Shown here: in pieces, positions 17,923-25,262 of the stretch
How positions within the stretch are numbered: position 1 is the stretch's first letter
Layout: every line of letters starts with the position of its first letter
Assembly: GCA_041751095.1 (NCBI GenBank)
Contig: JBGSYC010000200.1
Location: forward strand, 1 to 64,000
Direction of reading: 5' to 3'
Source of the DNA: JADCRZ01 sp041751095
GTDB lineage: Bacteria; Bacteroidota; Bacteroidia; Chitinophagales; Chitinophagaceae
DNA length: 64,000 bases
The notes under the pieces: model-generated
What the model saw: only the letters and a program-made list of their open reading frames with translations
Databases searched by the model: none
Told to the model about the DNA's origin: nothing
Position numbers and translations under genes: made by a program

Positions 17923-18567
17923 ATGAAAAGAACACTTCTGGTATGGGCCGTGTCAATAATGACGGTACCTGTTATCTTAAGCAGTTGCAGGAAAGAGCCG
18001 ATGAAAAATCTTACAAGCGAAGAATCAAGAATTTATATTACGAATTTTGATTCTACTGCAAAGTTTGCCAATTACAAAACCTATAGCATTGTTGATTCAG
18101 TTTCTCTGATCAACGACAACAAGCTTACCGCGAAATCTTTGTCGAATTATGACGCGCTCGTTCTGACTTCCCTAAAAGCGGGAATGCAAAAACGCGGATT
18201 TAACCTTGTCAACCGGAATGCGCAGCCTGATCTTGGACTGAACGTTTCAAGAATTACCAACACTTACACCGGCGTGATCAGCTATCCCGACTATTGGGGA
18301 TATTACAACAGCTTTTACGATCCGTTTTATTGGGGATACCCGGGATTTGGGTATTATTCCCCTTATTCATTCGGAGTTTACCAGATTAGCGAAGGTGGTT
18401 TATCTATCGACCTGCTTGATCTGAAGAACGCTTCCGTCAACGGAAACAGGATTAAGCCCGTATGGACGGCCCTTGCCCGCGGCACAGGCGTTTTTAATGA
18501 GGCTAATGCCGCTACGCAGGCTCAGGCATTTTTTGACCAGTCTCCTTATTTGAAAAGTACCAACTAA
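17923..18567 (+). CDS. DUF4136 lipoprotein
   Basis: The start chosen is ATG 17923 (MKRTLLVWAVSIMTVPVILSSC), which gives a clean lipoprotein signal; the longer frame begins at an unlikely TTG. The mature protein starts at the cysteine in LSSC near residue 22. It has the DUF4136 core: FDSTAKFANYKTYSIVDSV, then LVLTSLKAGMQKRGFNLVNRNAQPDLGLNVSR, a Tyr/Gly-rich loop and LSIDLLDLKN, ending ALARGTGVF. The function of the family is unknown; it lies in the envelope. The next gene follows after 19 bases. Confidence 0.8.
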   Translation: MKRTLLVWAVSIMTVPVILSSCRKEPMKNLTSEESRIYITNFDSTAKFANYKTYSIVDSVSLINDNKLTAKSLSNYDALVLTSLKAGMQKRGFNLVNRNAQPDLGLNVSRITNTYTGVISYPDYWGYYNSFYDPFYWGYPGFGYYSPYSFGVYQISEGGLSIDLLDLKNASVNGNRIKPVWTALARGTGVFNEANAATQAQAFFDQSPYLKSTN

Positions 18568-18586
18568 ACATTAATAAATATATTTT

Positions 18587-19201
18587 ATGAAAAGAATTTT
18601 TGTCAATACAATGTTAACCCTGATCGTTGTTGCCGCAGGCACTACCATCCAGGCGCAGCAGAGGCTTCAAATGAAAATAGGCTACCAGGCTGCGAAGCCT
18701 TTAGGTTCTTTTAAAGATGCTATTAATACAACCTCATACAGGGGATTTAATGGTGAAATAACGTATGCGGTTACCGAACAGTTAGGTGTTGGTTTGGGTG
18801 TTTCTTACAACGACTTTTATCAAAAGTTCCCCCGGCAGGTGTATCCTGTTAAAGATGGAGCTGTCTCAGCCGTAATTACAAACTCCATTCAGACCACGCC
18901 AATTTTGGTGAAAGCCAATTACAGTCTGGTAAGGGATGGCGCAATACGTCCATACTTCGGCCTTGGCGCGGGTGTCAACCTGGTGAGTTACAGCCAGTAC
19001 CTGGGTGAATTTCCTGATTCGAAAACATCATTTAAGCCCGCATTTGGCGGCGACGCCGGTGTAAATATCCCTTTAGGTATTACCAAAACTGCAGGATTAA
19101 ATATTGGTGCAAATTTCAATTATCTCCCTTTTAATTACAATGGCGTAAAAAATCTGCATAACTGGGGAATTCATGCGGGATTATATTTCCCCATCCGGTA
19201 A
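18587..19201 (+). CDS. Outer-membrane beta-barrel protein
   Basis: The 204-residue protein has a signal peptide (MLTLIVVAAGTTIQAQQ) followed by amphipathic strands of an eight-strand barrel: YRGFNGEITYAVTEQLGVGLGVSYN, PILVKANYSLV, RPYFGLGAGVNLVSY, PAFGGDAGVNIPLG, GLNIGANFNYLPF and WGIHAGLYFPIR with a terminal aromatic/basic end. This is the OmpW/OmpX-like barrel class common in Bacteroidota. It probably forms an operon with the DUF4136 lipoprotein. Confidence 0.8.
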   Translation: MKRIFVNTMLTLIVVAAGTTIQAQQRLQMKIGYQAAKPLGSFKDAINTTSYRGFNGEITYAVTEQLGVGLGVSYNDFYQKFPRQVYPVKDGAVSAVITNSIQTTPILVKANYSLVRDGAIRPYFGLGAGVNLVSYSQYLGEFPDSKTSFKPAFGGDAGVNIPLGITKTAGLNIGANFNYLPFNYNGVKNLHNWGIHAGLYFPIR

Positions 19202-19232
19202 GAGGCAGTGAGCAGTCTGAAATCAACTGACA

Positions 19233-19336
19233 AAGTACGAAGTTGGAGTGAGCATACGAAGTACGAAGTAGTAGTCGGAAGGATGAGAGAAAGAAACTAT
19301 TTACATCGGACTTCGTATCTCTAATTTCGTACTTAG
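19233..19336. repeat. Heptamer-type repeat with inverted copies at convergent gene ends
   Basis: AAGTACGAAGT occurs at 19233-19243 and 19259-19269, the second as part of two TACGAAG heptamers. The inverse sequence appears as ACTTCGTA at 19310-19317 and TTCGTACTT at 19326-19334. The last copy overlaps the algH stop codon at 19333-19335. The inverted halves could fold into a long hairpin serving both convergent genes. Confidence 0.65.
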
Positions 19337-19884
19337 TTCAGTCTTGGATCAGTAGGAAAGTTCACCAGCATCTCGTATTCACCTCCTAAATGGCGGAGCG
19401 CGTCTTTCCAGATATCATTGATCTCTTTGTGAAAGATAAGCTTTCTTGTTGCGGAAGCGGTTAGCCATGACTTTTCTTTTAGCTCATCATTAAGTTGACC
19501 TTTACTCCAGCCGGAGTATCCTATATAAAACCTGATCTTGCTTACATCGACTTCGCCCGACCTTATCAGGGAAACCGCCGTTTCAAAATCGCCTCCCCAG
19601 AACACATCGTCTACCACCCTGAACCCCCCGGGTATTTTTGCAGGGTACTGATGAAGGAAGTGGATAGTATCCATCTGAACCGGACCTCCATAAAAAACCT
19701 GTATTTTCAAATCTTCTACACCGGTAATCAATTCATCCAGCGTATATTCGTATGTCCGGTTTAAAACGAATCCAAAGCTTCCTTCTTCCTGATGTTCGCA
19801 CAAAAAAACCACCGACCTTTTAAAATGTGGATCCTTTAAGAAAGGGTCTGCGATTAATAATATTCCTGGCGCCGGAGTTAACAT
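19333..19884 (-). CDS. YqgE/AlgH family protein
   Basis: The 183-residue protein matches the family: PAPGILLIADPFLKDPHFKRSVVFLCEHQEEGSFGFVLNRT at the N-terminus, VFYGGPVQMDTIHFLHQYP in the middle and FYIGYSGWSKGQLNDELKEKSWLTA near residue 130. The biochemical function is unknown; the family is linked to envelope or polysaccharide regulation in Pseudomonas. Length is typical. Confidence 0.92.
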   Translation of the reverse strand: MLTPAPGILLIADPFLKDPHFKRSVVFLCEHQEEGSFGFVLNRTYEYTLDELITGVEDLKIQVFYGGPVQMDTIHFLHQYPAKIPGGFRVVDDVFWGGDFETAVSLIRSGEVDVSKIRFYIGYSGWSKGQLNDELKEKSWLTASATRKLIFHKEINDIWKDALRHLGGEYEMLVNFPTDPRLN

Positions 19885-20086
19885 TTTGTCAGCTGATTAT
19901 TTTACAAACTAAGCTTAAGAACACACGATTATTCAATTTTTCTGTCTTTCTAAATTACTATTTATATTGAAACGCGAAAAGGTTTCTTTACTCAAACACG
20001 AATTTTTCTCAAAAAACATTCAACACTAAAATGTAACACATTGTATGCAAAACCTTCGTTAAATCATCAGCAGATGGCTTCAATAA

Positions 20087-20117
20087 TTGTAAAAACTGTG
20101 TCAGAAGCTTATTTTTG
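20087..20117 (+). promoter_or_regulatory. Candidate promoter of the histidine kinase gene
   Basis: TTG at 20087-20089 and TATTTTTG at 20110-20117 are 20 bases apart, a full match to the Bacteroidota promoter layout. The leader to the start at 20207 would be about 85 bases. The rest of the 322-base gap 19885-20206 shows no other gene or clear structure. Confidence 0.55.
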
Positions 20118-20206
20118 CTTCAGCAGTATATATTTTAGTCAACGGTTTATGTCAGCATCCTGATGATGATGCGTCTGGCATGTTTTAACAATTTAAAATT
20201 TGTCAT

Positions 20207-21643
20207 TTGAAGAAAATTTTCCCCATCATTATTGTATTGATCACTTTGTCTCTAATCGGGATAATTGTTATTCAGGTCTCCTGGTTTAAATCGATGTTAG
20301 AGAATAAAGAGGAAGAGCTGGAAATGCATGTTATCATGTCGTTAAACCAGGTTGGTGAACAGTTGATCACAGAAACAAATACTGCACTACCCAGTCTCAA
20401 AAGCTCGCCGTTTAAACCGTCTTTCACCTGGCCCTCCGATCAGTTGCTGAATGAATACATGAAGGCGTCTACGATATCTTCGCGCTATACCGAATATGAA
20501 ATTTACGAAAGGTTAAGGAAGGCGTTTAATCACCACGGCCTCAAAGACACTCACTTTGAATTTGCAATTCTGAATGATGCGAATGTGCTGGGTTATGAAA
20601 TGAAGTCGAAAGGGTTGCTTAATGTTCTTGAAGATACGATTACGCATCGTCCATTCTTTTATCCCATTCAGGCTCCGGGCGGAAGCAAATTCGAGGGCCT
20701 TGTGCCGGAAGAAGTGATGCTTGTGATCGTGCCTAATCTAAAACATATTGTCATAAGCCAGTTAAGATGGATGATCGCCGGTGCTGTTACGTTTACGCTG
20801 GTGTTGCTGGCAGCTTTTTATGTCACCTTCAATGCTTTGTTAAGGCAAAAGAAGTTAAGTGAAATAAAAAACGACTTTATCAATAACATGACGCATGAAT
20901 TTAAGACTCCTCTTGCCACCATTTCACTGGCGGTAGATGCTTTAAGAAATGAAAAAGTGCTTGAGAGCAGGGAGAAGCTTAACTATTTCAGCGGTATCAT
21001 TAAGGAAGAGAACAAACGGATGAATAAGCAGGTGGAAACCATACTCCAGGCTGCCTTAACAGACCGCCAGGAATTACAACTGAATCTTAGGCCCATTAAC
21101 GTTCACCAGGTTATCCATAAAGCATTCGAAAATTTTACGTTGCAATTGCAGCAAAAGAATGGAAAAGCTGACCTTCAGTTAAACGCAAAGTTTGATCTTA
21201 TCAACGCGGATGAAGTTCATTTTACCAATCTTATCAGCAACCTTGTAGATAATGCCTTGAAATATTCAAAAGAAAACCTGTTGCTGAAGCTTTCCACTAC
21301 GAACACCAATAAGTCTGTTATCATCCGGATTGAAGACAACGGGATAGGCATGAGTAAGGAAACCGTAAAACGGATTTTTGAAAAGTTCTATAGGGCTCAT
21401 ACCGGTAACCTTCATAACGTAAAAGGGTTTGGGTTGGGTTTAAGTTACGTGAAAACAGTGGTCGATGCTCATCATGGTAAGATAAAGGTAGAAAGTGTAT
21501 TAGGCAGGGGGACGAGTTTCATCATTGATATGCCGTTGCACAAATACCAGGAACAAACCATCAGCGTTCCCGGGTTTCAGGGGCTCGAAAACGTTCAGGA
21601 AATCACCGGTAAGCAGGTTCATAACCCCGCCGGGCTTACCTAA
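20207..21643 (+). CDS. Sensor histidine kinase (no adjacent response regulator)
   Basis: The 478-residue protein has a membrane segment at about residues 4-24, a periplasmic sensor of about 160 residues and a second membrane segment (WMIAGAVTFTLVLLAAFYVTFNAL). The HisKA domain has the phospho-acceptor in MTHEFKTPLATIS near residue 230, and the HATPase domain has the N box NLVDNALKYS, G1 DNGIGM, F box IFEKFYR and G2 GFGLGLSY. It should autophosphorylate and signal to a partner, but the flanking genes are algH and queA. The start codon is TTG at 20207; MKKIFPII-type kinases of this group begin at the same place. Confidence 0.9.
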   Translation: MKKIFPIIIVLITLSLIGIIVIQVSWFKSMLENKEEELEMHVIMSLNQVGEQLITETNTALPSLKSSPFKPSFTWPSDQLLNEYMKASTISSRYTEYEIYERLRKAFNHHGLKDTHFEFAILNDANVLGYEMKSKGLLNVLEDTITHRPFFYPIQAPGGSKFEGLVPEEVMLVIVPNLKHIVISQLRWMIAGAVTFTLVLLAAFYVTFNALLRQKKLSEIKNDFINNMTHEFKTPLATISLAVDALRNEKVLESREKLNYFSGIIKEENKRMNKQVETILQAALTDRQELQLNLRPINVHQVIHKAFENFTLQLQQKNGKADLQLNAKFDLINADEVHFTNLISNLVDNALKYSKENLLLKLSTTNTNKSVIIRIEDNGIGMSKETVKRIFEKFYRAHTGNLHNVKGFGLGLSYVKTVVDAHHGKIKVESVLGRGTSFIIDMPLHKYQEQTISVPGFQGLENVQEITGKQVHNPAGLT

Positions 21644-21652
21644 TAAGCAACA

Positions 21653-22879
21653 CTACGGAAGATAAAGCAGGCAGCCATCACCATAGCTAAGAAAGCGGAA
21701 GTTATTTTGTAACGCATACTGGTAAACCTCCCGCCATTCTTTTCCGATTAAAGCGGCAACAAGCAACAACAATGTGGAGTTTGGCTGGTGAAAGTTTGTG
21801 ATCAGTCCGCGGATGATTTTTGTTTTATAACCCGGGGCGATCAATATCCGGGTCTGGCAAACAAGTGCCGGCATCCTGTTTTTTTTCATCCAGGCGAGCA
21901 AAGCATTCAGCGCAGCCCGGGCGTCAATAGCCCTTTCTTCAAGCGTATATACTTCCCATTGGGAAATTTCCAGGCTTTTGCGTGTTATTTCAGGTGTCAG
22001 ATAACATTTGAGGCCCATCCAGTACAGGCTTTCCAACGTCCGCAGGGATGTAGTGCCCACTGCAAAGACATTGTGTAAGCGGCTAATAAGCTTCTCAATA
22101 AAAGCCGCGCTTACCTCTAATGATTCTGCATGCATAACATGCCCTTCCATGAAGGGTGATTTAACCGGCATAAATGTGCCCGCGCTAACATGCAGCGTAA
22201 CAAAATCCACATCAATCGAAAGCTCTCCTAAAGACTTAAATACTGGTTCCGAAAAATGAAGTCCTGCCGTTGGCGCGGCTACTGAACCCGGGTGATCAGC
22301 ATATATGGTCTGGTACCGGTTGTTGTCATTCAAATCTGTGTCCCTTTTTAGGTAAGGCGGGATAGGCATTACGCCACAGTGATGTAATACTTCCTTAAAA
22401 GTCAGTGAGGCAGGTTGCCAGTTAAATTCTATCGTGAAACGATCTGCCGTCCTTTCTTTTACCTGTGCAGTAAGTTGGACGTCATAAGGTTCTGTAACCG
22501 TTTTCTTTTGAAGTACGAGCCCATGCTTCCATTTTCCGGCACCGCCGATCAGGCACTGCCATTGAACATTCCCTTTTGCATTCATGGCAGCATCCATACC
22601 GGCGCATGCGGCATGGGGCTCGAGGGCTAAAATTTCAACCACCCCGCCCGTTTCTTTTCTAAAGAGCAGTCTTGCCGGAACAACTTTAGTATCATTAAAA
22701 ACCAGTAAAGCGCCCCCGGGAAGATAAGAGGCAATATTCACATAACGATCTTCTTCTATCTTCTTATCCCTGAAAATTAAAAGCCTGGAGCTGTCTCTTT
22801 CCGCCAAAGGGTGCTTTGCGATGCGCTCTTCCGGGAGAGAATACGTAAAGTCGTTTATCGCTAAATTTCCGGGATGCAT
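21653..22879 (-). CDS. queA: SAM:tRNA ribosyltransferase-isomerase QueA
   Basis: QueA transfers and isomerises the ribosyl of SAM to 7-aminomethyl-deazaguanine in tRNA to form epoxyqueuosine. Starting at MHPGNLAINDF the protein is 408 residues. Family blocks seen are FTYSLPEERIAKHPLAERDSSRLL, LVFNDTKVVPARLLF, the PIPPYLKRDTDLNDNNRYQTIYA segment, GSVAAPTAGLHFSE, LHVSAGTFMPV and LITNFHQPNSTLLLLVAAL. An in-frame ATG at 22933 would add 18 residues of poor quality. It is longer than E. coli QueA (356), as in other Bacteroidota. Confidence 0.93.
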   Translation of the reverse strand: MHPGNLAINDFTYSLPEERIAKHPLAERDSSRLLIFRDKKIEEDRYVNIASYLPGGALLVFNDTKVVPARLLFRKETGGVVEILALEPHAACAGMDAAMNAKGNVQWQCLIGGAGKWKHGLVLQKKTVTEPYDVQLTAQVKERTADRFTIEFNWQPASLTFKEVLHHCGVMPIPPYLKRDTDLNDNNRYQTIYADHPGSVAAPTAGLHFSEPVFKSLGELSIDVDFVTLHVSAGTFMPVKSPFMEGHVMHAESLEVSAAFIEKLISRLHNVFAVGTTSLRTLESLYWMGLKCYLTPEITRKSLEISQWEVYTLEERAIDARAALNALLAWMKKNRMPALVCQTRILIAPGYKTKIIRGLITNFHQPNSTLLLLVAALIGKEWREVYQYALQNNFRFLSYGDGCLLYLP

Positions 22880-23044
22880 GCCTGAGGGCTGCAAGTTAGC
22901 ATTTATCGCAAAACGGATATTAACGCCAGCCAAATAAAAACATCCTGATCACCCCATTGGTTTGCAAGGTACAACATGCGTGAAAGCAATGTCTCCAGGC
23001 TGTTTATCCATCTTGATAAAGCCTTTGCCGACACCCATCCTGCA

Positions 23045-23066
23045 GAGACGCCATGCATGGCGTCTC
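23045..23066. repeat. 22-bp perfect palindrome
   Basis: GAGACGCCATG at 23045-23055 is followed directly by its exact reverse complement. This GACGCCATGCATGGCGTC-type palindrome resembles dispersed palindromic repeats that I know from cyanobacteria and Bacteroidota. Whether it recurs in this genome cannot be seen here. Confidence 0.7.
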
Positions 23067-23150
23067 CTACGGGGATGCTGCGGGTTTAATTGTTAGACAC
23101 GTCGTTAATTCAATGAAAACCGCGGACACCGTAACCGGGTGAAGCAGCAG

Positions 23151-23267
23151 TTATCCACACGATGTCCACGGCGGGTCTGTGATATCCACAGGTAACGCAC
23201 AGTTTATGCACAAAACTGCAGCCGGGAAGAGTCTGATCACCAGCAAGATGAGAATACCTGTGGAAAA
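23151..23267. promoter_or_regulatory. Cluster of DnaA-box-like 9-mers
   Basis: TTATCCACA (23151-23159, perfect consensus), ATATCCACA (23182-23190, one mismatch), TTATGCACA (23204-23212, fits TTWTNCACA) and TGTGGAAAA (23259-23267, the reverse strand of TTTTCCACA, fits TTWTNCACA) lie within 117 bases, next to an A+T-rich stretch. The cluster could regulate mraZ or belong to a replication origin. Confidence 0.5.
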
Positions 23268-23292
23268 ATATAAAAATGGCTTTTCCTATATT

Positions 23293-23320
23293 AAAGTGGG
23301 AAAAAGTGTTAATTTGTGGT
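23293..23320 (+). promoter_or_regulatory. Three MraZ-type boxes upstream of mraZ
   Basis: AAAGTGG, AAAGTGT and TTTGTGG sit with their GTG cores at 23296, 23306 and 23316, exactly 10 bases apart (GTGGG-N5-GTGTT-N5-GTGGT). MraZ is known to bind repeated GTG-core boxes upstream of its own gene, so this is a likely autoregulatory operator. It ends 31 bases before the mraZ start. Confidence 0.6.
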
Positions 23321-23351
23321 AATATATATTTATTTTAGTACAAACTCTTTA

Positions 23352-23807
23352 ATGACAGGTTTCCTGGGCGAATATGAAGCAACAATCGATGCAAAAGGGC
23401 GCTTCCTTTTGCCGGCTGGCTTTAAGAAGCAGTTGCCCGAAGACAGCAGTGCCCGTTTCGTAATAAACAGGGGTTTCGAAAAATGCCTTAGTCTATACCC
23501 AATCAAAAGCTGGGAACCTATTTATACGAATATCAGTAAGCTCAATGATTTCGATCCGAAAGTGAGGGAGTTCAGGAGATATTTCCTAAACGGCGCCATA
23601 ACAACGGAGTTGGATACGGCAGGCCGGTTACTGATACCTCAGAATTTGAAAGACTATGCCGGGCTGGAAAAGGATATTGTGCTGGTGGCAGCAGTAAATA
23701 AAATTGAAGTCTGGGATAAAAACAAGTATCAACAGTTCTTTGAAAATTTTTCGCCCGAATCCTTCAGCACACTTGCGCAGGAAGTTATGGGGCATGAGGC
23801 AATGTAG
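23352..23807 (+). CDS. mraZ: Transcriptional regulator MraZ
   Basis: The start is ATG 23352 (MTGFLGEYEATIDAKGRFLLPAGFKKQLP), the normal family N-terminus; the longer frame begins inside the operator. The 151-residue protein has two AbrB-like SpoVT domains, the second with NGAITTELDTAGRLLIPQNLKDYAGLEKDIVLVAAVNKIEVW. MraZ is the DNA-binding regulator and first gene of the dcw cluster. Confidence 0.95.
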   Translation: MTGFLGEYEATIDAKGRFLLPAGFKKQLPEDSSARFVINRGFEKCLSLYPIKSWEPIYTNISKLNDFDPKVREFRRYFLNGAITTELDTAGRLLIPQNLKDYAGLEKDIVLVAAVNKIEVWDKNKYQQFFENFSPESFSTLAQEVMGHEAM

Positions 23808-23940
23808 CATCTTTTTACGTGGAGCTATGAGTCAGGTACGGGTGATCGTCGGGTGTAGTAGGTCGGGCGGGCAAAACAATCAGTATTCATCAGGTAAATT
23901 AATCTTCAGTCTAACGCAAACCGCCAATCTAACTTCACAG

Positions 23941-24867
23941 ATGCCCCCCTATCATACACCTGTATTATTAAAAGAAGTGATTGAAGGCTTAAACGTCGGG
24001 TCAAAAAGCGATGGGGTGTTTGTCGACTGCACTTACGGCGGAGGTGGCCATTCCGGTGAGATATTAAAACGGCTGAGTGAGAGAGGTAAACTGATCGCGT
24101 TCGACCAGGATGAAGATGCCAGGAGAAATATCCCTGACGACAGCAGGGTAATTTTCGAGCCGCATAATTTCCGTCACCTGCAACGCTTCCTGCGATTGCA
24201 CAAGGTCAGCGAGGTAGATGGTGTGCTTGCGGACCTCGGTGTATCAAGCCGCCAGTTGGATGAGGCACGCAGAGGCTTCTCAACGAGGCTGGATGGTGAC
24301 CTGGACATGCGGATGGATACCAGACAGGCGTTAAAGGCTTATGATGTTATACAGTCGTACAGCGAGGAACGGTTGCACAAACTTTTTGAGCAATATGGTG
24401 AAGTTACAAACGCCAGGACGCTGGCGCGGACGATTGTAAACATACGACGTTCGGTTTCATTGATGAGCAGTGCAAATTTTAAAGCTGCACTCGGCAATAT
24501 CGTCAAAGGCAACCCGAACAGGTATTTCGCACAGGTATTCCAGGCCTTACGGATTGAAGTAAATGATGAATTAGGCGCTTTAAAAGAAATGTTGTTGCAA
24601 ATTCCGATGATCCTTAAACCGGGTGGCCGGGTAGCAATCATCACATTCCATTCATTGGAAGACCGGATGGTAAAAGAATTTTTCAAAAAGGGGCATTTGG
24701 AAAAACAGGAATTTAATCCATTTCAGCAGGGTGTTGAAAGAAAACCTGTTTTGAAAATAATTTCAGGAAAGCCCATTTTACCCCGAGAAGAGGAGCTAAG
24801 GAATAATCCAAGGTCCCGAAGCGCGAAACTAAGAATAGCAGAAAGAGTAAGTGCAGATGAGTCCTGA
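23941..24867 (+). CDS. rsmH: 16S rRNA m4C1402 methyltransferase RsmH (MraW)
   Basis: The start is ATG 23941 (MPPYHTPVLLKEVIEGL), the standard N-terminus; the longer open frame overlaps mraZ. The 308-residue protein has the SAM site FVDCTYGGGGHSGEIL, the DLGVSSRQLDEARRGFS signature, DMRMD and the catalytic-domain block PGGRVAIITFHSLEDRMVKEFF. It methylates C1402 of 16S rRNA. Its stop codon lies inside a 9-bp tandem repeat. Confidence 0.95.
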   Translation: MPPYHTPVLLKEVIEGLNVGSKSDGVFVDCTYGGGGHSGEILKRLSERGKLIAFDQDEDARRNIPDDSRVIFEPHNFRHLQRFLRLHKVSEVDGVLADLGVSSRQLDEARRGFSTRLDGDLDMRMDTRQALKAYDVIQSYSEERLHKLFEQYGEVTNARTLARTIVNIRRSVSLMSSANFKAALGNIVKGNPNRYFAQVFQALRIEVNDELGALKEMLLQIPMILKPGGRVAIITFHSLEDRMVKEFFKKGHLEKQEFNPFQQGVERKPVLKIISGKPILPREEELRNNPRSRSAKLRIAERVSADES

Positions 24868-24898
24868 AAGCCCTGAAAGCCCTGAAAGCCCTGATAGC
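24863..24898 (+). repeat. 9-bp tandem repeat across the rsmH stop codon
   Basis: CCTGAAAGC is present three times exactly and a fourth time with one change (CCTGATAGC). The rsmH TGA at 24865-24867 is in the first unit. The repeat spans most of the gap to ftsL. Confidence 0.85.
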
Positions 24899-24912
24899 AA
24901 AACATTAATTAT

Positions 24913-25230
24913 ATGTGGAAAAATACCGGATCATTATTTAAGTGGAGACGCTGGTTCAAGTACCAATGGATCGTAAAGAATATTCCCTATTTCCTTTTCC
25001 TCGCCGCACTTGCTGTTTTGTATATCTATAATGGCCACTATTCAGACAACATGATTAAAAACATCAGTAAAACAAGTAAGGAGGTGAAGGAAATGCAATA
25101 TGAATATAAAACACTCAAGAGCGACGTAATGCTCAGGAGCAAGCAGAGTGAACTGGCAAAGGCGGTAGAGCCGCTGGGACTTAAGGAATTAACTGAACCA
25201 CCTCATGTGCTTGTTGATTCTGTGAAATGA
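24913..25230 (+). CDS. ftsL: FtsL-like division protein
   Basis: The 105-residue protein is a bitopic membrane protein: basic N-terminus, one transmembrane helix (IPYFLFLAALAVLYIYNG, about residues 24-41) and a periplasmic coiled coil with the heptad pattern MIKNISKTSKEVKEMQYEYKTLKSDVMLRS. Size, topology and place between rsmH and ftsI identify it as the Bacteroidota FtsL (FtsL_2 family). It would join FtsQ/DivIVC-type partners in activating septal synthesis. Confidence 0.85.
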   Translation: MWKNTGSLFKWRRWFKYQWIVKNIPYFLFLAALAVLYIYNGHYSDNMIKNISKTSKEVKEMQYEYKTLKSDVMLRSKQSELAKAVEPLGLKELTEPPHVLVDSVK

Positions 25231-25262
25231 TCGATCAAACGATAAATAAAATACGCTGAATA

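Larger units (their letters stand above)
22880..23351 (+). promoter_or_regulatory. Intergenic control region upstream of mraZ
   Basis: These 472 bases separate divergent queA and mraZ. From left to right they hold a 22-bp perfect palindrome (23045-23066), a cluster of DnaA-box-like 9-mers (23151-23267), an A+T-rich stretch from about 23265, and three GTG-core boxes at 10-bp spacing (23293-23320). The individual parts are entered separately. Confidence 0.6.
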
